DNA from: Ohtaekwangia koreensis
GTDB lineage: Bacteria; Bacteroidota; Bacteroidia; Cytophagales; Cyclobacteriaceae
DNA: 64,000 nt
Direction of reading: 5' to 3'
Assembly (NCBI RefSeq): GCF_900167975.1
Contig: NZ_FUZU01000001.1
Location: 2,275,630 to 2,339,629, forward strand
The notes beneath the pieces were generated by a model. It ran no database searches. It worked only from the letters and a program-made list of their open reading frames with translations, and was not told the origin of the DNA. Positions 1-9,900 of the stretch are shown here, piece by piece. The position numbers and the translations under genes are program-made. Every line of letters begins with the position of its first letter. Positions within the stretch are counted from its first letter, which is position 1.

Positions 1-2
1 CT

Positions 3-197
3 TGCTATGTATATGATGTGAAAACGTTGCGTGTTCTTACTGTTCTGGACGATCAGCACTTTGGATTATTCTATCAGTATAATGCGGAAGGTAAACTTGT
101 TCGGAAGCAAATTGAAACAGCGCGCGGTGTAAAAACTGTCCAGGAAACACAGTATAATATTCCCGAACGTAACAAGACAGATTTTAACAGAGAGTAA
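3..197 (+). CDS. C-terminal end of a YD-repeat-like exported protein (5' end outside window)
   Basis: An open frame runs from the window edge to TAA at 195-197 and gives 64 residues. The visible part contains YD-like text: YVYDVKTLRVLTVLDD, then FYQYNAEGKLVRKQIETARG, then KTVQETQYN. This is the style of the C-terminus of large tell-tale YD proteins that precede Rhs-type genes in Bacteroidota (recollection of family pattern, not a search). It ends 2 bp before the next start codon, so it is very probably co-transcribed with the downstream exported protein and the giant Rhs protein. The rest of the gene is not visible, so domains and length cannot be judged. Confidence 0.65.
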   Translation, partial: CYVYDVKTLRVLTVLDDQHFGLFYQYNAEGKLVRKQIETARGVKTVQETQYNIPERNKTDFNRE

Positions 198-199
198 CA

Positions 200-940
200 A
201 TGGGGTTAAGGTTGATCTTTAAAACGATACTCGTTGTACTGGTTGTACATATAGCACCATGTTTTGCTTATGGGCAGGAGGATTGTGCTGCAATTTTTAA
301 AAAAGCTATAGACCAGGTTCGATCCATGCGGTTGTTATCAAAGAACAACGGTTTTGAGATGCGCTGCAGAATAAAGATTACGCCAGAAAGCGGTGCTCTT
401 GTTGAAGAACATATGGAAGTAATTGCGCTTAAAAATAAATACAGATGTATAACCAGCAAATATAGCCTGTATCAGGATGCCACAACGATGGTGGTGATTC
501 AACATGATGAAAAAACTGTTTTCGTCACAAGACCTTTACCAGATCAATTGCGCAAGGACCAATTTACAGAAATGGTAAAGCTTCAAGACTCCCTGCAACA
601 GCATTTAATTTTAGGGAACTGCACCAAAGAGTTTGGAACTGTACACGCAGGTGAAGGATGTATTAAAATCACATTTGTTCCCGATAAAACGATTGATGGT
701 CTCGGCTTGCGAGCTATTACATACTGGGTTGAACTGGAACGATATGAAGTTAAGAAAATAGCTATTGATTACACTCCAAATTCAGGTTATGGAGTAAAGA
801 AATACGAATTGATTGTAGATAAGATGAATGCGCAGTCAACAACCATACCTTTTAAAAATGAAGCATTAGCACAGGGGATGCTGGGTGATAAGCTTCGGAG
901 TGAGTTTAAAAGCTATGCGTTAATTGATAAAAGAAATTAA
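200..940 (+). CDS. Exported protein of unknown function (246 aa)
   Basis: A hydrophobic N-terminus of about 25 residues ending AYGQ|EDC looks like a Sec signal peptide, so the product is probably periplasmic or surface-associated. The mature part is mixed alpha/beta with many short strands and charged turns and has two Cys in the C-terminal half. The general feel is that of a LolA/outer-membrane-lipoprotein-sorting-like fold, but no diagnostic motif is visible and that is only a guess. It lies 2 bp after a YD-repeat-like gene and 23 bp before the giant Rhs gene, so it is likely an operon partner, perhaps helping export or folding of these large proteins. The ATG start is supported by the signal peptide. 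Confidence 0.7.
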   Translation: MGLRLIFKTILVVLVVHIAPCFAYGQEDCAAIFKKAIDQVRSMRLLSKNNGFEMRCRIKITPESGALVEEHMEVIALKNKYRCITSKYSLYQDATTMVVIQHDEKTVFVTRPLPDQLRKDQFTEMVKLQDSLQQHLILGNCTKEFGTVHAGEGCIKITFVPDKTIDGLGLRAITYWVELERYEVKKIAIDYTPNSGYGVKKYELIVDKMNAQSTTIPFKNEALAQGMLGDKLRSEFKSYALIDKRN

Positions 941-963
941 GAGTCGGATAAGCAATATATACC

Positions 964-3900
964 ATGTCTAAAAATTATAAAAGTAATCTTTCTTTTGTAA
1001 GTCGTTGCGAAAATGCGTTGTGGATAAAGACTGTGTCTTTACTTATGCTATTAATATTCTCTAGTCAGGTATATTCACAAACTCTGGATACTGAAACAGA
1101 TATACCTTGTTCTAATGATGGAGACTTTTGGGCTTCAATTACTCATTCAAGTGCGCTTAGAAATGTAACCTGGACTATAATTCCTGAATCAGCAGGTAAT
1201 GTCAAATATGAATCAAGTACAAATTCAGGGAACTATGTGTATTACGCCTGGATTGCCTGGACTTCGGAACCTGGCACGCCAGTAACAATTAAGGTTAGAT
1301 ATGAAAGGTCTGTGTTTGAACCTTCTTTAACCAAAACGATTGATTTGACTTTTAAACCTTTACCCGTAATAACTTCAGGCTCCATTACAGGGCCAGAGAC
1401 AGTGCTTCCGAATACATATAATACTTATTCGTTCAACAGTTCCTCCTCTTCAAATATTGCGGGCTATCACTGGTTTATGGACGGTAACCTAATAGACTAT
1501 TCCACCGCAAATTCTTATAATGTAATATCTCCATCCACTCCGGGTATACATACTTTGGAGTGTCGCCCTATGAATTCTTGTGATCAGTATACCCAAGTAT
1601 ATACCAAGGAAATAACGGTAGGGTGTCCAAATATTTCTCCTGCTATTACAGGCTCACAACAATATTGTCAGGGAAGTTCAGTCGCCTTGGGCGCACAGCC
1701 ATCGAGTGGCTATTCTTATCAATGGAGATTAAATGGTAATGTTATTAATGGAGCTACGCAAAGTACTTATTCAGCATCGGCAGCAGGGCAGTATACCGTT
1801 ACGCTTACAAGTGGAACGTGTAGTTATATATCAACTCAACACACCTTGAATGAAATGCCTGCACCGGTTGCCAATATTACAGGATCTGATGGATTTTGCC
1901 CGGGACAAAGCATTGAATTATCAACACCGGCAAACGAACAGTATAGTTATCAATGGAAAAAAGACGGTAGCATTCTGCCAAATGCTTCTACATCTGCATT
2001 AATGGTTAATACAGCTGGCAATTATAGTGTTGATGTAACGTTGGGACAATGTACCCGAACATCATCCAAGTCAGTGGTTGCGAGTACTCCTCCTGCGTCT
2101 ATTACAGCAATCAAAGGATTAAATAAAAATTTTGAAGGAGAACTTACTCTTCATGAAGTTGAAGGTGCAAATGATGCAACGTCATTCACCTGGAGTGTAA
2201 GTGAGTTTATACCTGTGTCGGGTGGACAGGGACAAATAATAGAGCCCGCATTCAACGATGCAGGAGGCAATGTTCCTCGAAGAAGGGTAAGGATCGCGGA
2301 TTTATCTGCCGGTACCTATAAATTTAAGGTAACGCCCGTCAAAGACGGTTGTGAAGGCACACCATTGGAGATAAGCTATACTTCTTTGAGTAAAGCGCTT
2401 AAACCCATAGGGAATTATGTAGAGATGTTTCATCCGCAGCTCAATTTACATTCGGAGGGCTATTTGTTCCTGCCAAAGCATAGCGCCAACTATACCGGCT
2501 GTAGCGCGTTGGGACCTGTTGATTTACGTATAGCATTGGATCAGGGAGAGGTATATAATTTAGGAAAGAACGCCTTCTCGGCTTCGGTAAATGTAACCGT
2601 AGCAGTATTTTCAGATATACCAGGACAGATGCAGTCTTGGACATTTACATTGAATGTAAATCAGGATGCACCGGAACAAGTCTTTATGAAGACCATCACC
2701 GTGCAACCTGAACTCGTAAAGTTTATAACGATAAAGGTGAATTCGTATGCGCCCCCCAACGCAGCTGCACAGAACTGGATCCGTTTAAAAGCTTCTTATG
2801 AAGAAACACAGGATATAGTTGATGTTAGCACTTTGACGGTTAGTCCAATAGCTGCCACGCAAGATCCTTCAAACCTGCGATGGGAGCAGTCGTTCGCGTG
2901 GACTCCCTCCTGTACAGATATACCAGACTATATATTCCAACTGGTTAAGAAATACGGCACAAATTCTGTGAATACAAATGATCCTGATTTCTGGAAGGAC
3001 GCTTTGCAAGTACAAACTGAAAGTGCTTCGTCTTCTGTAACATTATCCATGGGAGAGGGCAGTGGCACATATTATTGGCGTGTTATTCCATTGGGTAACA
3101 AACCTGGCGGTATAAGCAATCCGGAGAATTGGGGTACTGCCTCGAGCGTATCCACATTAGAATATACGCACCCGGAGGAGAATAAAAACTGGATTTATAG
3201 CAGAACATTCACGGAAGGTAATAAAGTTACCGAGCAAGTGACGTATGCTAACGGCTTGCAGCAGGTGTCACAACAACAGACACGAATACAAGATGAAAAC
3301 CGGATTGTAGCATCACAAACCATTCCTGATTTTATAGGCCGTAATGCGGTGTCTACCTTGCCAATTCCAGTGGCAAACCGGACATCACTGGGGTATGTGG
3401 ATGGCTTACTCAAGAATATAACAGGTAGTATATATAGTGCTGCAGACTTTGATGGGAAAACTCCGGAAGCTGCTATGGATCTTGGTGGATACTACAGCGG
3501 TACCTATAATGAAGACAAGAACGAAGGCGTGGCCTCCGCGGAAGGTTATCCGTTTACGCAAACTATTTTTACTCCCGATGGTACAGGTCGTGTCCGCGAG
3601 CAAGGTGGTGTTGGTCTTACACATTCCATAAAAGGGGGTAAGACTGTTCGTACATTTTATACGAAAGCTACAGAAGCCGAACTAGTGAGCTTGTTTGGCA
3701 GCGAGGCGCCTGATTTCAAGAGTGTTCAAAAGATCACGACATACGATGCCAACGGTACGGCTAGTGTAAGTTTTCAAACCAAAGATGGAAAGGTTATCGC
3801 CACTGCTTTGGTAGTGACTGGATCGACAGGTTCATTAAGCCAGCTTACAAATCCGGCACCTGCTGTGAAAGATTATTTTGAAGTAGTAAGAGGCAACCAG

Positions 3901-6900
3901 CGAGTTGACGATATCACCGTGGCAAACAGAACGCCTTTGTTCCTCACCACCGATGGAACCGTAACCGTAGATTATGAGATTAACCCTGGCCAGGTGATGG
4001 AACTTTGCGGCTCTTCTTCAAGCGATCAGGTAGGGAATTACCCATTGGAGGGTAATGTTAATGACGTAAGCGGGCGCAACAATCATGGAACAGCTGTTGG
4101 TTTAACGGCAGCACTGGATGCGTTTAATAAGAACGGAGCGTATTCCTTTAATGGTACAACCAGTTACATCAGCGTTGCCGATGGTCCGGACTTGGATTTC
4201 GGAGGCCGTGATTTCACGGTTTCATTTTGGGTGAACCGAAGCCAAAACACTGCCAATTGGGATAATTCAGGAGGTGTTAATAAATGGAATTCAGCAAGTT
4301 CTCCAAGCACAAATGAATGGGGTTTACACTTGAGTTCAACGGCATCTAACAATATTCCCGGGTTCTATATCGAGAGTGGTAGAACAACTTACCAGGCTGT
4401 CGCGACCAGCAGCATCCCACTTAACACATGGTATCACCTGGTGGGAGTGCGCAATGGTAATCAGTTAAAAATATATGTTAATGGAGTTCTGGAAGGAAGC
4501 AGTGTTCTGCCTTCCAATGTTTCTGTAAATAATATAGGCAGTGCATTATATATCGGCAAGGTCGGCACTTCTTATACGGCAGGTATTTTCGATGATGTAC
4601 AGCTTTACTCAAGAGCCCTTGGTGATGATGAAGTCAAACAGCTTTTACAGCGCGGTACCATCTGTAAAACCTGTGATTATACTGTTTCGATAAGGCTGTT
4701 CAAGGAGGGTGATGCTGCGTCTACGGATGTTATTACACCTTATTCTATTACCGGTGGTAATTGCTCTGCACTCACACCCTATAATCCGGGGTCAGTACCG
4801 GTTACATTAACCGGAGGTGTAAAGTATGTGCTGGAAAAACGATTGACACTGCAGAACAAAAAGACAACCACGCAGACCTATATCGATTCACACTTGCAGG
4901 ATGTGGAAACATATTACAGAACGCAGTCGAATGATCGGCTTACAACCATCAATGGTTTTATAGCGGCGAAAAATTATACAGGGTTATATAGTTACCTGGC
5001 GAGTGTTGGTACACCCGATAAAGCAAACGGTCAATATATCGTTCCTTTGATGCCAGCTGGAAATGGCGGCTGTGCAGAGTATATTTTTGTTCCTATACTG
5101 GAAGCATGCCCGGTTGAACAGATGCCGGGTGAAGCTGACTGCAGTAATCAGGACTTTGAAAAGTATTTTGCTGATTACTATAGCGACAATACTTCGGTTC
5201 CAGTATTACGAAGCGATAATACACTGGCGTATGTGTATTTCAGAAATCAGAATATTACTTCAGGTGATCAAAAGGTATACTTTGAGCCTGGTAAGCTTAA
5301 CGAGATGATTCAGAATCTGATTGCAGAGTATTCAACCATACTGCCTTGCTCAACGATATGGAAAATCTGGAAGAAGGAAGTCGCAGCCTATGAAGCAAAG
5401 ATGAGTTTTACGCCTGAAGCAGATGGGCTTGACGGCCAGGATGCTATAGATTATAATGCGGATAAGGATTATTTCAGCTCAGTTGTTTCCGAGAATGATA
5501 TGCTGGGAAGTTTTCTGTCGGCTCTTGAAGCAGAGATGCAGAGAAACATGACAGAAGTGGAACAAGAAAGTGATTTTTGCAATAGTGGTAAGTATATTAA
5601 AAAAGATCAGTTATATGGGAGTTTTGGCGGTATAATAACTCAACCTGAGCTTGCGCGAGCGTATCGATTGGCATTTTATAATGAAAACAATGCTGAGCAA
5701 CGCATGGCTTTGAAGTTTTATGCCAGTAACCAGGCACCATATTCAAAAGAGCAAATTGAATCTGCTTCTGTTTTTCCGACCGTCAATGACTTCAATAATT
5801 TGTCAGATTGTGATCAGTATAAATTTTACCAAAATACCAAGCCCGGTGGTCTGGGGAGTGGTGTTTCTTCTGATGAGTCGCAAATACAAAGAAATATAGC
5901 AAAGGTAAAGGAGAAATGCGGACAGGCATGTGAGGGAAGAATCGAAGAGTTTCGCCAGGCGATTATTAACAGCTTGTTTGTACAAAATCCAGCTACTGTT
6001 ATAGAACATTATAACGTCTATAAGGACGATCTATACCGCAAGGATGATCTATACCCCGATCCTGCTAAAGTAAGGCTATACGTTGGTATATTGGATGTCA
6101 CGCGTAATACTTCAGGCTACACCGTTAGCCAATGTGAATTGGATGCGATGGCTCAGGCGTTGGTTGATAATTGTAAAAATAATTACTGCAATACTCCACT
6201 TACTCCTATACAAGCACTATATCCTGGGAAAACACTCAATGCTATAAAATATGGTACTGAGGAGGAAATACTTAAAATCACCCAGGCAATGACATACGAT
6301 TTTGATGTGCAGGTGAACACCGGAAACGGAGCATGTAACACTGGCTGGGATCTCGTTAGTGGTACAAATAACAGTGGCTGGATACAAGCGAAAACGTTAA
6401 TGCATTCTGCAAACTTTCAAACTGTTAGAAATCTGACGGATAGCAGAGGCAATCGTTACCTCTTATTTGAGTTGAATTCATTTCCAGTTACATTCAATGA
6501 TGGTGTAACGTTTAGCAACACGGATAGCTTCACAGACTATGTTATTGTGAAATTTGATAATAATGGAAATCTGCTTTGGAAAAAGCATATTGAATCATCG
6601 TTGGAATCTTCGTCGGGTCAATCTGCGAGAATGGCCGCTATGGCAAGCGCCGATTCAGAAATAATGGAATTAGACATCGAACTAAGTGAACAAACCGGAG
6701 AAATTATATTCAGTACCTATGCCAAGAGTAGTGCAATGCCTGCAGCGGCTGCAGCAACCATTCGTATTGATGGATCTACTGTCTTATCGCTGAGTACATC
6801 TGAATGGGGATATATAGGTAAGCTCGATGCCAATGGCGAAGTGAGTTGGATAAAGAAACAGATCGGTGCCTATATGTTTGATAGTCCTTTTTTGGTTGAA

Positions 6901-9900
6901 GGAAGCTATATCTATACTCTAGAACCTACTGAGCATCTTTCACCAAAGACATTTAGAACGATGAGAATCACGAAACGTTTTCTGAGTGATGGTGAATATG
7001 ATCCATCTTTCACATCGGATGTTCTTGAGATAGGGGGAACGTCTTATTACGGTGCTTACAACTTCATTAAAGCTGGTAATACTTTTTATATATCCAATTT
7101 AAATCAAGTTGATACTGGGAATGGGATTACTTTTAAAGTCAATGACATTTCTTCTACCCACTTGATCCCACAAGGTGAATTTGGCCTGTCATTCATTAAG
7201 ATGAATCAAGCAGGGGTATTCCAAAGTATTGATTTTCTACATTCAACACAATCCTTTAGCTCTGAATTGATCGTGTCCAATGGAGATCCGATTGTTGCTT
7301 TATCATATTCAGGGCAAGGTATGCAGCTTTATCTCACTGGAGTTGTGAAGCAAATTGCTTACGGAGAATTCTACATATTGGCCAAAAATCAAAATGGTTT
7401 TTCGATCATTAATACACAACCTTCATTTCCAACAAATTCCCTCCTTGCAAAAGGAAGTCATGTATGGGTAAAATCCGTTTATCAAAATGGATTTAAACTG
7501 TTAGATTATAATGTTAACTCCAACACATTTACGACTGAATTTGTAGATAACATTATAGGTTACTCGGTTCTTAAAGATGTTGAAACACGATCCGGCGATA
7601 AGGAATTTTTATTCTTGACATCATCCAGTGGAATCACCATTGGAGGACAGTCTTTTGATTCTCCTAGTGCTTCGAAATATATTTATGCAAGGTATTCAGA
7701 TTGCTCGTATCCAGGCATGTGTTTCCGCTTCACAGAATCCATGATAAAACCAGTGGTAATACCACAAGAAATGGAAGACTATACCTACAATCCCCAGGTT
7801 CAATCATGCGAAGAAGTATCAGCCAATGTACTGACGAATACTATCAATCAACAGGTAGAACAAATCATAAGCAGACGAGTACAAAGTTTTCGTGACCAAT
7901 ATTACCATACGTGTGGAGACCCTTCACTCATCAATGATAAGCTGACTATAGCCTATAAGGAAGGTCTATATCACTTTACACTCTATTACTATGATAGAGC
8001 TGGTAATCTTGTGCGTACAGTTCCACCAGAAGGAGTTGTTCTCAGCGCTGTAGCCAGCGAAGCACAAGTAACAGCGGCAAAAGTTAATCCGCCTGCACAT
8101 AAACTTGTTACAGAATATCAGTATAATACACTTGGTCAGTTGATCCGTGAACATAGTCCCGATGCAAACTTTGAATCAGGAGATGAAAATGCAAGTTCAT
8201 ACAGACAACCTAAATATACCCCTACCAGAAGCCTGACATGGGCCCATTCAAACGCAGTTACCCTTACAGGCTCATCCGTTACTAAAAATGCAACTGCAGC
8301 AACAGGCTGGAACGCTGGTGCGATTTCTCAAGAGTCAATTTTGAAAGATGGTTACGTGGAATGGCAATTCACAAGTTCGGCGCGGTTTCGTGTGATGGGA
8401 CTTTCCGGATACAATGAAGATGTCACTCTGTCTAGTATTGAGTATGGATTATACTCACATATAGATGGCAATATTTACATCTTTGAGAAAGGTGGTCAAG
8501 TGGGTTCGGCTATTGGGGGCAAGTATTCAGCCACAGACAAGTTTAGAATAGAGCGTGTCGGAAGTAAGATTTATTATAAAAAGAATGGCGCGACTATCGG
8601 TGAGTCTTCGGTTCCTTCTTCTGGGCCATTACATGTTGATTGTTCTATATCCCTCGCTTACGGATCCATTGAAAACATTGTCTTTAGCAGCGTTGTTTCG
8701 GAAGACAACTCGGAGAAAGAATTGGCAGACGATATTGCCAACCAGGCTCTGAACGAATCGCGTTACTACGCAACCTATATATATAATGATAAGGGACAAC
8801 TTCGTTTTTCGCGCAATGCGCAACAAAAGAAAGAGGGTACCTTCTCCTATACTAAATATGATGAACTGGGGCGTGTAATTGAGGTAGGCGAAAGCACCGT
8901 ATACGATGAGGCTGTATTGATGGCGAACCGGAACACCATAGGACGCACACAATATCCAACAGAAGGGTTAAGATTTGTAACCAGCACCTACTATACCGAG
9001 CCGTATGTAAATACAGGTAGTACGGATACAGCCTTGCCAACGGGGTATGAACAAATAGTAAACAACTTACGTAACCGTATAAGCTATACATACCTTGACA
9101 CTGATGCACAGGACAATACCGTAACCGACCGGACGTGTACGATATACAACTACGATGTGCACGGTAATATTGAATGGCTGGTGCAAATGATACCAGGTAT
9201 GCCTGCTGTAGGGATAAGATATAAACACGACCTGATCAGTGGTAGAGTAACGGAGGTAAGTTATAATCCGGGTAAACGTGATGAGTTCTACCATCGCTAT
9301 GAATACGATGCCAGTAACCGGTTAAGCACTGTGAAGACCTCCAAGGAAGGTGAGTTATGGGAGACTGAGGCTCGTTATAAATATTACCTGCATGGGCCTT
9401 TGAAACGTGCTGAGATAGGAGAGGATTATGTACAGGGCGTTGATTATACGTATACAGTTCATGGATGGCTCAAAGGCTTGAACCACCAGTTGGTTGATAA
9501 AACATCTGATCCAGGGCAGGACGCTGTTGGAGGTTCTGTAGTGGGGCGTGATGCCTTTGGTATGGCGCTTGGTTATTATGCTGGTGATTATAAAGGTACA
9601 TACTCGCAGTTTGAGGCTGCCAACACCAGCAATTTGCAAGCATATCAAGGTAAGAATCTGTATAATGGAAATATAGCCACTTGGAGTACAGGTATACTTT
9701 ATCCGGCAGCAAGTGGTATATCATCACCGGTTACGGCAAATGCTTATACATACGATGTTCTTAACCGCATTACCGGCTCAATCATGCATACCTATAGTAA
9801 TGGATATACCCCTATAGCCAGTTATGGTAGTACCTACACATACTATGCCAATGGAAACCTGAAGGCGACAACGGCCTATGGAGTTGCCAGCACGGTGATG

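Noticed and set aside
9355-9727. Long open frames on the minus strand inside the giant Rhs gene
   Set aside because: They lie opposite clear YD-repeat coding text, have no start context or family motifs, and read as Tyr/His/Leu-rich nonsense typical of antisense to YD repeats.
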